NCBI GenBank assembly: GCA_902729315.2
Contig: LR746269.1
Location: 5,115,501 to 5,179,500, forward strand
Origin: Spirodela intermedia
Taxonomy: Eukaryota > Streptophyta > Magnoliopsida > Alismatales > Araceae
DNA: 64,000 nt
Reading direction: 5' to 3'
Shown: positions 49,135 to 60,845 of the stretch, piece after piece
Layout: each line of letters opens with the position of its first letter
How positions within the stretch are numbered: position 1 is the stretch's first letter
The notes under the pieces: generated by a model
What the model saw: only the letters and a program-made list of their open reading frames with translations
What the model was told of the DNA's origin: nothing
The model's database searches: none
Program-made: the position numbers and the translations under genes

Positions 49135-52100
49135 ATGGAGTTCGGTCCTTCGGACAGCAGTGGTGAGTAGCTTAAGCCTAGTTTTTCTGCCGAATGAGCA
49201 TTATCGGCATGGTTTTTGGAATTCCATGTGAAGTTTTCCTCGTAAGCTCGGAATCATACTTTATGCTTAGAAAGATCAGGATGCAGGAGCTTCCTTGTAA
49301 GTTGAAGTGATAGCTTTGTTTCGGTGAATGTAAAGGGATTTATGCTTGATTTATGCTAGACGGTTGGCCAGGGATTGTATTATCGAAAGCTGTCTTGGAA
49401 AACGCTGTCTTTAGTGCTCTGTATAATTTTTCTCTCTTTCTGATATGATGGAGTCGATTTTCATATAGCGGGAGTTATGGTTTTGTGTTCGTGAATTCCT
49501 CGTGTACTTTGTGTTTCTGTTGTAGAAATGTCGTAGCGGGCAGCGAAAGAGAGATTCTTTTTACTTTGGGGCTATCTTGATGGTCTCCCTAATATCGAGA
49601 CCTTTCACTATTCACGCGACCTAAAAGCTCCTAATATAAAATGTTGATGGTTGGCCCCAATAGGAGCCTCCCATTTTATTCTAGATTGCGCTGCATAATG
49701 TGATGATTTAATTATTTCCCGCGAAAGATATTTACTTTAATCCAAGTTTTCTTGTCTCTACTATCGGCTTGTTCAACAGTCTTCACATCGTTTTATTCTG
49801 ATTTTTGGTGTACTAGATCAAACCATTCAAAGCGCTGAACATTATTTAGGGCCAAATCATTCTGACTCACACATTGGACATATAACGCTTGAGGATGTAT
49901 GAACAGTTTGAGAGATTGTAATTTTTCCCTCCTTTGCTGGTTTCCTAGCATATACATGTGCTTCTTTATTTCACTTTCCAAAAGTGTTATGCTTGTTGTT
50001 GCCTGCTTCCACATGGCAGTGCAGTGTACTTGAGTGATCTCATAGTTTACTAAGAAACTACTTGGCTAGGTCTTTGACATGCCACTTGCGGAAGGTAATA
50101 CTATTGGGGGAACTCGAGATTTCCATGTAATCTTCCTCTTCTTTATGGGCTGGTTCATCAGTCGGTTTATTTTTGTCTGTATGATTTTTTTCTTTTTTGC
50201 AAAGAAACTCTAAATGGATGCTCTCATAGTTAACATGAAACTGTTGGACGCGTTTTACGTGGTATTCGGGAATGATAAATGGTTAGACAGAGTTCAACGT
50301 TTCTATACTATTTATGAGCTACTTCCACTGTAGTTTTCTCTTGTTCGAATAGTTTTTTTTCTCTATTCTGAGGGAATTCTAAATTTTAGAGCTGGGATGA
50401 TCAGTACGTAATGTAGTATGACGATTATAACTTAAAAAATTACCGCAGGAACGGATGATGATCTACCGCCAACTCATCGGAATAGGGGCACAAGAGGAGT
50501 GCGTGTCCCCGGGAATGGAAGTACCCCTGTCATGGTTTCTCTTCTGTATCCCAGGATGCATAATGATATGGAAACACAAATACATCAGCTTGAGCAAGAG
50601 GCTTACTGTTCCGTTTTGATGGCTTTCAAGGCACAATCTGATGTTATCACCTGGGTACCCATCTTAAGAGCTATATAAACTTTCCTTGAAGTTTTTTTTT
50701 AATAATTTTTATGTGCAGGTCTGCTGTGAAACAACAGTTTTCTAAAAATTTAATGTACGCAGGAACAAGAGAGTCTAATCACTGAGCTCCGCAAAGAGCT
50801 GAGGGTATCTGATAAGGAGCATAGGGAACTTTTAACCCAAGTAAATGCAAATGATATCATTAGGAGAATAAGGTTGGCAATAAATCGTTTTTTTTGCCTT
50901 TCATTGTTTTAGGGTTGTGGGGAAAAGATTTAACAATAGCTGCGTTATAAACTTAACAGGGACTGGAGGAAGACCGGAGTCCCAAAGATTGATCTCCTCA
51001 ATAACTCACACGCTGCTCACAATGTGGCACCAAGTCCTACAGCATCAACATCTCGCAAGAAACAAAAACCGCCCCAGTCTATACCTTCTCTATCGCCTGC
51101 TCTGCATTCTCGAGCAGTACCTGACACAGTGCAGCCCTCTCCATTACCTGCAAAACGAGGAGCTCCACCAGCAACAGCAAGAAGCAAGAAGCCAAAACCA
51201 GTAAGTAAACTTCATACGAGATTGTAATATCTGGTCCTTATGATATACTCAGTGACTGCATTCTGATTTCTGCACTCAGCCAGTCTCCCAGTCTCTTACT
51301 TCATGCATAACCGATGTATTTCATCATCTATAGGTCATTGGCATATCCTACTGCTGCACTGACGTGCTTTTTTTCTTCTGGTCTTCTTTTTCTTCAACTA
51401 TTCCTGTGTCAGACATTACCTCCAGGTTCTGCAGTGAAATCCACCAAGTATCCTGCTGCTGGTCCAGCAGGAAGAGCGCAGGTTGCAAATCCTACTTCTG
51501 TTGCTCGCATTGAGCCTCCTGAAGCTGCGACATTCAACCCATTAATTGGACGGAAAGTCTTGACCAGGTGGCCCGAAGATAATAACTTTTATGAAGCTGT
51601 CATCACTGATTATAATCCTGCGGAGGTGCTGTCAGCCTTTAAGTCGTTATTTATTTCTAGCCATGAACAATAGGACACAAGCTTAATTGTTTCATGTACT
51701 CCAGGGTCTGCATGCTCTTGTTTATGACATAAATACAAAAGATGAAACTTGGGAATGGGTCAACCTCAAAGAAGTAAGTTTTGCATTTCCCCACCGCATG
51801 TTTTAAAGATAGTAAAAAATTTATTCTAGCCTGTCTCTTCTGCTTGGACTGTAATATCGTTTCTTCTGCAATTATGGGGGAAAACTCTCATTTTCTGAAC
51901 CACTATTAGGGGTTAGTGGGCTGGTCAACCCCACAGCTCGGTGTTAGCCCTTTTCTAGGGACCAACCCTCAAAAACAAGCCTAGAAAAAGGAAAATTGCC
52001 TGGCCTCGCCCTGGCCCCTTTCCAGTCCGGTTGAGGCTTTGATGCTGTCATGGTCAGAGTATCAGGGCAGGTTTTTATCCCAAATCGGCTCCACACACAC

Positions 52101-55100
52101 GCACACACACCCGTTTCCTTTCTCTCTGTTAGATATATATGTAGGATCAGGCCAGGCTAGTGCTTTGCCAGGGTCTGGCCCAGAGCCGGATTTCTGGGCT
52201 TCTCCCGTGCCACTACTGGGTCTGAACCTTTGTAAGAGACACCTGGGCTCGACCAGGTCTGCACTGTCTGCCCCCTTAAACAGAACCAGCTGAGTATCAC
52301 CTCTAGGCATACTAGAAATGAGACCTGCATTTGGACACCATTAGCTTCCCAATTTTATTAGCCTTGATCATGCTCTGTGTGTTCAGGAAGAATATCTATC
52401 ACTCATTTTATGTTAAGTTTGCGATCATATTTCTTATTGTTGATCTCCTCTATACCAATAAACTGGATATCTTAATCAGTGGCACCAGGAGGATGGAAAC
52501 CCTTGCTTATTTTTCTATTATCCATTTGTCGTGATGTTTACAAATGTACTTCTTCTTACGTATAGCTTTCATCATTGATAATCTATTTCAAGGGCGGATG
52601 TAGACAACCAAGTGTTTGTGAATGCCTAGCATTGTCCCTAGTCAGATAAAAGTTTCCCTTCTCGGCATACACTTGCTGCTGGCTGTCGTTTATTGGCTTC
52701 TCTGACTCCAACTTGCACAGTGTGGATATCACACTGTTTACTTCCACCCCCCCATCAAACTGGCCCAGTTGGATTGGCCCGGTTCGGCCAAGAATTCGGG
52801 CCAAAGAAATTGAACTGATGACTGGTCCTATCAGGGCATCTGGTACCAAAACACCTGGCTTTTCAATTATTTGAAAAGCCTGCCTCTGTTCCCCCTTTCG
52901 AGGAAGACATGTCAGGTGTTGCTGCTCTTATGGGTCAAGTAGAAGGACGGGCAGCGAGTATCAGGTCTGGAGCTTTTGAGGGAAACAGATGTGCCCATGA
53001 TTTAGAATACATGGAATCCTTCTGTGCTCGCCACTGGCCCCTGTCATCTTAGTCATTTAAGAGACAAGTACTGGCTGGCTAACCCTTTTTTTTTTTTCCT
53101 TTCTTTCTTAAATTAATATTCACACTATTAGGTGGAATCCATTATTAGCTGGTAGTCGGTGGGATGGGCTGGCGCCACATGGCAGGTTGATAGCTGTATT
53201 GTGATGGGGGCAATGAGCTTGCAGGTTGGGACCTTTTCAAATAAACCCTTGTCCAGCCCAATTAGTCTCCTAATTGGGCAGGATTTTGTTTATGGGCTTG
53301 CTTCCAAGGCCGATTATAGAGAAAATGGGTCATGCCTGGCTTCAGGCTTTCACGGCCCATTAACATAGCTCTCCATCCTCTCTGTGAGCATGATAACGTG
53401 CATAGTATTCTAGAATGCGGATGAGGACCAGCGTGTTGTAAAGCATTGTAGAATCATTTGTATATATTTTTTATTCAGCCATCTACTGTGGTAAAAACCC
53501 TTGAAATTTAATTTTATTGTCACATTCTTGTCTGATCATGCTCTGTCTGTTCTTTATTCTATTGCCCCCTGATTGATCATGCCCATTTCTCGCATATATA
53601 TTTACAGATATATATATATATATATACATAGGTGTTAATGGGGTTAGGCCTGTAATCTGCTTCACAACTAGCGTCTGGTAGATTATAGAAAACCTTGATT
53701 TGTCATACAACGAGGAGAGGGAGAGGATGGGGGAAGACACATTTCATACTATTCAGAGTAATTCGTCTGTGAGTGATTAGGGTTCCAAGGAATTCGTAGG
53801 GTTCAGCAGTTGACTTATTCCTTTCTCCCTAAATCTTTTCTGCTCATAATCTTCGATTCATTTTATCCTTCGGAGCTGCCCACTCACCATCTTGTGGGTT
53901 TCACATCACTGGATTTCCCCCCCCCCCCCCCCTTTCCTGTTTTGGAAATCTGGAACTTGACCTAGCATCGCAGTCAACTCTTGGGCATTTTTCCCCTCAA
54001 ATATGGTCCCTTTTTTTTTGTTCTTGTTATTGTTCAGAGGGAGGGAGGCCTCGGTTGACGCCCTTTAATCAGTTGACTTTTGGCGGCGGGTCTACCCGCA
54101 TTGTCCCCCCCCTCCCCTTTTTTTGTTTGAAGTAGCTCCGCTAATTGTGCAACAGATTTCTCCAGAGGACATCCGTTGGGAAGGCGAGGACCCCGGCATC
54201 ACCCCCCACCGGGCCGGCCACGGCGGACCGGGCCGCGGAGCCAAGAAGCCCACGGCCCGCGCCACCGCCCCAGGGCACGGCAGAGGGCGAGGTGGGTCCC
54301 AGAGGGGCCACCCGAAGGCAAGCTTCCCGGGCCCACAGAACGGTGTGAGGAAGAAGGGCGCCGACGTCATCGAGATTCTCCACACGGAGACCCTCATCAA
54401 GGCCGTGAGTCCATGTCATCAAATCCCGCCCCCCTTTCCCCAAAAAAAAAAACAAAAATCTGAATATGGTTATTTATTTTTTGCTGAGTATTTTATTTTC
54501 ATTCCCATTTCCGGGGGTTGTCAGGTGGAGAAGGTGTTCGGTTCGAGCCACCCGGACCCAGTTGACGTGGAGAAGGCTAAGAAAGCACTCAAGGTAAATC
54601 CCCTTCCTTTCTTAGTGCGCCTATTTCCTCTCTTTTTCCTAGCCCACTTCGTGAAAATCCCAGAGAACCCCCCCCCCCCCCCCCCCCTTTCCATTTACTT
54701 TAGAGAGAGAGAGAGAGGGAGGGGTCGTGGAGTAGCCACGTGGCCTAGGGACAATGTCGGTTCTCTCACCCCCCCCCCCTGCCCTTTCACAGTCCACTTT
54801 CCCATATGAGAAAGAGAGAGAGAGAGAGAGAGAGTGGCAGTCGTAGAAAGTCCACTTCCCATCTATGAGAGGGAGAGAGAGAGAGACGTAGTTGACGAGC
54901 TGTGTGTTGTTGTTGCTGTTGTGTGGCGCAGGGGCACGAGCAGTCGTTGATCGAGGCGATCGCCAGGATCACGGACCCCTCCGACAGTGAAAGCGGTAAA
55001 TACACATGAGCCGACTGATTAAAACTTATCTTTTATCCCTCCCCCCGTCCGTAAGCTTCCCTCTCTCTGTAAGCTTCAACAATCCCCCGTCCGTTGACCC

Positions 55101-55260
55101 TTCACCCTCTTCTTCTTCTTCTTCTTCTTGCCCTTGCGTGTATAGCACAGTAAGGGGAGGATTCCAAGTCTCAATGGGCACTGAAGGTTTTCTCGTTTGG
55201 GGGAAGTAAGTAGCGCAGCCTGTGACGGTACTGCTTGTTCTTCCCTTCACAGAAGGGTGA
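49135..55260 (+). CDS. EML: EMSY-like (EML) protein: ENT domain plus Tudor/Agenet-like domain
   Basis: Exons 49135-49162, 50449-50654, 50763-50872, 50960-51200, 51413-51625, 51705-51773, 54156-54404, 54525-54593, 54932-54995 and 55253-55260. Phases agree, giving 418 residues. The N-terminus [17 protein letters not shown] is the plant EML signature and sets the start. An ENT domain (about residues 40-120: [30 protein letters not shown]) is followed by a Ser/Pro-rich linker. The Tudor/Agenet-like fold lies at about 238-305 ([27 protein letters not shown]), then an RG-rich stretch (GHGRGRGG) and a C-terminal helix. Arabidopsis EML proteins are nuclear, bind histone tails through the Tudor part, and act in immunity and seed development. 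The last exon adds only Glu-Gly and a stop, so that boundary is the least certain. Intron 6 is 2.4 kb. Confidence 0.92.
51774..54155 (+). other. large intron 6 of the EML gene with homopolymer tracts
   Basis: 2382 bp between the two halves of the Tudor-like region, against 85-1290 bp for the other introns. It contains a short CA run near 52095, T and TA runs near 53090 and 53610, and a C tract of about 14 near 53920. No transposon protein was recognised. Blocks rich in GGCCC and CCAGG words suggest an old insertion. Confidence 0.55.
54660..54930. repeat. C tracts and GA microsatellites in EML intron 8
   Basis: A C tract of about 17 (54669-54685), GA runs at about 54701-54720 and 54812-54833, and a second C tract near 54770. 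Such tracts are prone to assembly and sequencing error. Confidence 0.85.
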
Positions 55261-55765
55261 GAGGCGGCGGCGGCGGCGCCACAGAGGAGGCGGGTGAAGC
55301 TGGCGGCAGAAAAGGAACCCAAGGCTCCGGCAACCAGAGGGCTTCTCCTGTTTGCTGTTGCTCTTCCTAGAGGGGATCTCGCCGGGTTGTCTTCTGTCTT
55401 GGGGCGAATCTCTGTCTGTCATTATTGTCTTCAGCAGGAGTGTTTGACTTTGGGGAAGGGTTTGACCTTCCCCGAAGTTCCAAGACTGTTGCTGGATTAA
55501 CGAAAGAAAGGGGATATCCTCCGACCAGGGTGGCCGCATTCTGCAAAGGAGCAGAACAGGGAGGGTCAACTCTCGGATGAATGAAGATCAGAAGAGAGAT
55601 AAAGCCGCCGCGAAAACTCCCACCTTTCCCGTCGTCCAGCTCAGCCTCACGCGCGCTCCCTAATTCAATGATAGTCAAAGCCACTTCACGGCGCGGTCAA
55701 CGCCCAGCGTCCATCTGCAGGGTCTCTTTACCTACGAAGAGAAGGAAATATACAAATTTCTGTAG

Positions 55766-55771
55766 AATAAA
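55766..55771 (+). terminator. candidate poly(A) signal of EML
   Basis: AATAAA about 505 bp after the stop. The 3' UTR begins with a CGG-rich stretch. Between here and the end of the bromodomain gene (56277) I see no further gene; EML and that gene converge. Confidence 0.4.
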
Positions 55772-56276
55772 CGATATTATTTTTTCATGGCTTATTTGAT
55801 GCATTTCTCTTCAATTCCCCCCCCCCAATTGGTTCGCTGGCGGGGCTAATCGGGCTGGGCCTAGTGCGAGGTTTTCAGGAATCGAAAACCCGGCCCGACA
55901 AGGTCTGTCGAGGGCCATGGAGAGCAAACAATTTTACGCCAGGGTTGGATTTATAAGATGATAGAAAAGGTTACCCACCTGTGTGGATGACGATCCACGG
56001 CGTGCGCTCAGGGACTTCGTACGTGGCGCAGGGCACGGGCGCTGTCCGCAGCAGCAGAGAAGGCGGCACGAGAGACGGATCCGGGTTTTTCTCTTTTTTT
56101 TTTCTTTCTTTTTTTGGGTTCCCTCCCCCACAACGAGAGGTGTCGTCGAGCGCTGCAATGCACAAAATGTATTAAAAATGGTGATCTCGGAGTTAGAAGG
56201 AAAATAAGGGGTGGATTAGTGCGAACTGAAAGTCCTCCCGGATTCCAGAGAATAATTTACAGAACGTACCGCCCGT

Positions 56277-59097
56277 TCACTTTTTCCTGCCTCTTTTCCT
56301 CCCCGACGCGGCCCTCGCCGGTGGCGCCTCCGTCTGGGCCCCCCTCGGCCTCTTCGCCGGTGGCAGCGTGAGAGGAGGCGGCGGCCTCTTGGGGGGCCTG
56401 CCGACGCCGCGCTTCACTGGGACGTTCTGCTCCTGCGCTTGCTTCCCGGAGGAGCTGCTGGGGGAACCGGACGCGTGCCTCGAGCCCTGGTCCCTCCTGC
56501 CTTCGTCCCCACGGACTTCCTTCTTCGGATCGCTCCCCAAGCTCTTCCTCGAGTTCTTTAGGGTTTCCAGAAGCGTTCCGTTGGAGGACGCGTGCCTCCG
56601 CTCCGTCGTCCTCGTCGAGAGGTTGTTCATGGCGCTCCTCCTCTTGACGACGGCGACCCCGTTGTCGATGCTCCTCTCCGTCTTCGCCGGCTTCTCCGAC
56701 CCGTCGTCCTCCGTTGAGTGCAGCGCCGCCGATCTCGAGATGGAATTCCTCGTCTCTCCATTGCTCCCCCCGCGGCCCTTGTTGGTTCTCAGTCTTCTCA
56801 GCCCCGCAACCACGGATCTCTCCCTCGTCCGGCTGGTGTTCATGATCTCCGCCTCTTTCTTCTGGGAATCTGGTGGTTTCTCCTCCTCGACGGCGGCCGC
56901 CGTCTTGGAGGCCTCCTTGGCGATTGAGCTCCGCTTCCGGCAAGCGACCAGCGGCGGGGCGACGGGGAGATCAGGGTCGCTCTCTGTGTTGGGGGAGATC
57001 ACTGTCTGATGGATAGTTATCGGTTCTTCCGCGGAGGACGACGAGCTCGACCGGTGGATCGCGGCAGCTATCTGCTTGCGAACGACGCTGCGGAGCTCGA
57101 CGGCGGCCACGAACTCCATGGCGGTTTTGGGAAAGAATATGATGGCGTTCGTGCAGAGGAGCAGAAGATCGCGGTAAAACTCCACGTCCACGGCGTAGCC
57201 CCCCTCCATCAGCTTCCTCTGCACCATGGCCACCTCCATGTGCTGCCGAATCAAGATCCGATACCTCGAGCTCTCCTTTAAACAGAAAGGAATCGATTTT
57301 ACATATATATGACAAAACGGTAAATAGTAAAAAAGGAAAAACTATAAAAACTATCTAATAGAGAGACAATGGTGGAGGAGAGTCCGAAAGCAACGGCGTT
57401 ATGAATGGGATAAAACAGTTTGTTGGTCTTATACAGCCGTGGATAAAAGTCGTTAAGGCGAATAAATTATTAGCAACGAGAGCGAACACCCGCAGAACTA
57501 CTAGGTCTAAATACTCAGATCTGTTGCGAGATGATCCTGAGATATATTGCCACGTAGAGGAGCAACGCTCTCTTATCCTTCGCCTGGCTACAACAGAAAG
57601 GACAGCCTTACAATCTCCCTGACAGAAAATAATAAAAAGAGGGACTAAACGAAGAGACATCTCTGATCCGCAAGATCAGGATCATACGGCTGAGATCGCA
57701 TTGAATACATCAATACGGTATCTTCGCCTGGAAATGTGCCTTTTAAGGGCGCGAAAATGCGGAGTGGACCCCAACCCGCCGAAATAAGGGAAGCCTCGTG
57801 ATTTATTTCTCACGATATGTAAGTTAAATTCCCGCGAGAATATACGAGATGCGCAAAAACACATGTCTCCGTAATAAAAGGGTTATGCCAGATGGCCTGT
57901 ATACATACATATATGTAAACGATGACGATAAATTGAGAAATACCTGGATCTTTAGCCGCCGCTCGAACACGGAGCCGTATTCGTGAGACCGGAAAATCTC
58001 GAGGAAGGAGACCAACGGCTGCGATTCGGCGAGGTTCAGTGTGTTGCCGGGGGATACCTCATCTGCTTCCGCCTCGTCTCCCCTTACTCGGCTTCGACTT
58101 CCTCTGCGGACCGACTTCCTCCGGCCGCGCCGCCGGCGGGAGAGACTCGCGGAACTCTGGACGTCGCTGTTCTCCTTTACTGCCGCCTCGCCTTTCGACT
58201 CGGCTACCGACTCGCCTGACTCGCCCACGTCGGGCTGATGCGTGACCCCCGGTCCTCCATCAGGAACCGCAACTTCCGTTTCCCTAGCCACCGTGTCGGA
58301 GCTTCCATCGTAGGACACCTCCCCGCCGACCTTATCCTCATCGCTTGTGAGGGGATCGATATTTCCTACGCCGTTCTCCTCGCTGACCGAAACTCCGCCG
58401 TGTTTCCCATCTTTCGCTTCGGACGAGTTTGACTCGTTGAAGGACCGGCCGGAATCGCCACCGCAGACACGGTCGACGGTTTGGTTTTCCGGCAGAGTTG
58501 AAGGTACGACTGGCTCCCCCTCCCGCCCATCGGTTTCCGGCGGATCTGGTTTTCCCTCGCCGGATTGTTCCTCTTCAAGGCTCCGTTCGCGGTCTTCTTT
58601 AAGCTTTTTGACTTTATGTTGAAGAGACCTTAAGGAAACCAAAAACGAAACATATAATAATCCAGATCTCGAAACTTCACAGGCCAGGCATCGTCAGATC
58701 CTTATCCGACGGCCATTAATTCGCAGTTAAACAGAAAATAAGAGCTCCGTTAAGCGGATATTTACGTGATGGAAACGTCGTAGCTCTCCACCTCCCGCCG
58801 GAGTTCGGCGACGCGGAGCTTCCGGAGCTCCTCCAGCAGCGGGATCGCGCTCGATCCGACACCGCCCGCCGCGTCTCCTACGCCGATCCCACGCTCCTCC
58901 GCTGTGAATCGCCGTTGCAGCGCGTGGTAGCGCCGCTTACACGTCTGCGGATCCAGGATGAGCGAGAAGGGGATCCTCGTCTGCACCTCCATCGCCACCG
59001 AGTCCCAGCTCTGCGTCCCGTGCCGGCTAACAGCGCACGCCAGGAGAAGCTCCTCCCGCGTTCCCCAGAACTCCTCCCGGCCGCCCGATCTCGTCAT
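56277..59097 (-). CDS. SANT/Myb-like and bromodomain protein with AT-hook
   Basis: Exons 59097-58766, 58628-57944 and 57275-56277 join in phase to 671 residues. Residues about 8-75 are a SANT/Myb-like domain (EEFWGTREELLLACAVSRHG, TCKRRYHALQRRF). An acidic Ser/Glu-rich middle follows, with a basic patch (RRRRGRRKSVRRGSRSR). Residues about 312-410 are a bromodomain split by intron 2 (FLEIFRSHEYGSVFERRL, then YRDLLLLCTNAIIFFPK). The C-terminal tail is basic with an AT-hook (GVGRPPKR) and ends RKRGRKK. The match is to the plant 'DNA-binding bromodomain' family (Arabidopsis At2g44430 type), likely a chromatin-complex subunit in the nucleus. The position that usually holds the acetyl-lysine-binding Asn appears to be Phe (IFFP), so acetyl-lysine binding is doubtful. 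The start is the first ATG before the SANT domain. Confidence 0.88.
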
Positions 59098-59183
59098 GGC
59101 GGTTCATCACGTTCCTCCCATCCCGCGCTCCTCCGAAAACCCTAGCCTCCCTCAGGAAGGACGACCTGGTTTTGAGACGGCGC

Positions 59184-59186
<3 letters not shown>

Positions 59187-59227
<41 letters not shown>
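59187..59227. repeat. (CT/GA)n microsatellite in the bromodomain gene leader
   Basis: About 20 CT units on the plus strand, read as GA in the 5' UTR of the bromodomain gene. Long GA runs in plant leaders are potential sites for GAGA-binding BPC proteins. Confidence 0.9.
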
Positions 59228-59230
<3 letters not shown>

Positions 59231-59277
59231 TCTGCCTCCTCCTTAACCTTCCAATGGCGTTGGATCGCTCCATTCGA

Positions 59278-59286
59278 TTTTTTATA
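59278..59286 (-). promoter_or_regulatory. TATA box of the bromodomain gene
   Basis: TATAAAAAA on the minus strand, about 180 bp upstream of the ATG. An AAACCCTA-type telo-box lies at 59136-59145 in the leader. From here to 59867 no further gene is seen. Confidence 0.55.
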
Positions 59287-59867
59287 AACCCTCCCCGTTT
59301 CCGACCGTAGGGGGAAGCCTTCGAGGGCCCAATACCGGGCGCCTGAGGATCTCCGGCGCCCATCAAATTACCAAACCACCCCAACCATTTGCTTCATTTT
59401 ACGGTTACGCCCCAACGAACGTGGGGCGCTACCGCCGCCGCTTCGTCGTCTTCCCCGGCAGACCGCCACCCCGAAAACCTAACCTGCGGCTTTTTGCCTT
59501 CCTCGCCGTTTAATATGTGCACTCTCGTACTTCTCCTGAAAGATACTTATTTTCACATATGCCCCTCTCGAGCTGGTCCTCGTCACCATCGCACGAGAAC
59601 TTTTAGAAAGCTCGAAAAAAAGATTCCCCCGCGAATAGAATAAGATAAGGTTCTCCGCAGCCGCAACGGACAAGATCAGCGGTGGTCATTCAGTTAGGGG
59701 CCCAATATGGCCCATTAACGGCCCATCGTGGGCCCGACTAAGGCAAACCGAAGGGAGGAGATTAAAATAAATAGAAAACTATTTCAGTAATTAAACAATT
59801 AGGGCTTTTCTGTGGGTTGGGGGAGGGGGGGAGGGGATTACCATACCGTTGGTGATCGGCAGAAAGC

Positions 59868-60845
59868 TCAGGCGGGGTCGCCGGCGGCGGCCTTCATCAG
59901 GGCCTTCCTGAGCTCCTCGTTCACGTCTTTCTTGCTGGCTCCTCCGCCGCCGCCAGCGCTGGCGCCACCGCCTTCGTACGTCCTCCCGTTCTTCGGCGGT
60001 AGAGATGCCCTGCCGGCGTTTCTGCCCCCGCCGCCGTCGCTTCTTGCACCGAACTCCACACGCAGCTCTTCCATGGCCTTCCGCAGCATCCCAGTCTCGC
60101 CCTGGAGCGCCGCCAGTTGGCTCTGCACGGAGACGGCGAGATCCCCAGGTTTCGTAGCGGGGGAAGCGGGCGCCGCCGGTGGAAGTACCTGTTCGACGGA
60201 GACCTTACTCATCACCAGAACGGGGAGCCTGCGGAGGGCGGCGCCGCCGGCGGGATCCTTCCTCTGCAGGTCCTGCACGAAGGCCGATCTGGTTTCTGGC
60301 GGCATTCTCACACCCCACCGGAACTTCACCGCCGCCTGGCTCCGCAGCGGCAGGACGCTCTGCGACATCAGCTCCGCCCCAGAGAAAAGGTCCCCAATCC
60401 CCACGGCGATCGGGATCCCATTCACAGGCTTATTCCAGGAGGATCCGCCGTCGATGATAAAGCCATTGCCGTCGCCGGCCGCGGAGTTGGAGGATTTTCT
60501 GATGAAAAAATCGCCGAGGCGAGGCTTGATCTGGATGGTGAAGGACGGAGATCTGCCGGCGAAGAGGCCGAACTCGGCGGCCATTGTCATCGGAGCGGCG
60601 CTGGGGGAGCCGAGAGAGCCGACGCCGATCTTGACGAGGAAGCTGAAGGGCCGCCATGAATCGTTGGGGCGGTAGGAGACCCGGAAGGAAGGACCGGACT
60701 CGAAGGCGGTGGCGAGGTCGAGGCGGAGCTCCTTCGCGTCGCCGGCGGATATCCCGGAGAGGAAGGGGAATCCGAGGACGCTCACCGGGATCTTCGCCGT
60801 CACGAGAGGCTGGCGGTCGTCTCTGAACTTCAGAGACGCCTTCAT
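59868..60845 (-). CDS. conserved plant protein of unknown function (MKASLKF-type), single exon
   Basis: One uninterrupted frame of 325 residues. A longer frame starts at 60893, but I chose the ATG at 60845 because MKASLKFRDD looks like the natural start of this plant family. The first ~200 residues alternate polar and hydrophobic residues (LVTAKIPVSVLGFPFLSGI, SFRVSYRPNDSWRPFSFLV, PSFTIQIKPRLGDFFI), which suggests many beta strands. A coiled-coil-like segment follows (LAALQGETGMLRKAMEELRV), then a Gly-rich tail ending in a basic helix (EELRKALMKAA). I do not know its function. No signal peptide or clear membrane helix is seen. It lies head-to-head with NSE4, 883 bp apart. Confidence 0.78.
   Translation of the reverse strand: MKASLKFRDDRQPLVTAKIPVSVLGFPFLSGISAGDAKELRLDLATAFESGPSFRVSYRPNDSWRPFSFLVKIGVGSLGSPSAAPMTMAAEFGLFAGRSPSFTIQIKPRLGDFFIRKSSNSAAGDGNGFIIDGGSSWNKPVNGIPIAVGIGDLFSGAELMSQSVLPLRSQAAVKFRWGVRMPPETRSAFVQDLQRKDPAGGAALRRLPVLVMSKVSVEQVLPPAAPASPATKPGDLAVSVQSQLAALQGETGMLRKAMEELRVEFGARSDGGGGRNAGRASLPPKNGRTYEGGGASAGGGGGASKKDVNEELRKALMKAAAGDPA

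Noticed and set aside
56368-57009. 213-residue plus-strand frame opposite the bromodomain exon
   Set aside because: Low-complexity Leu/Ser-rich antisense shadow of the acidic/basic coding sequence.
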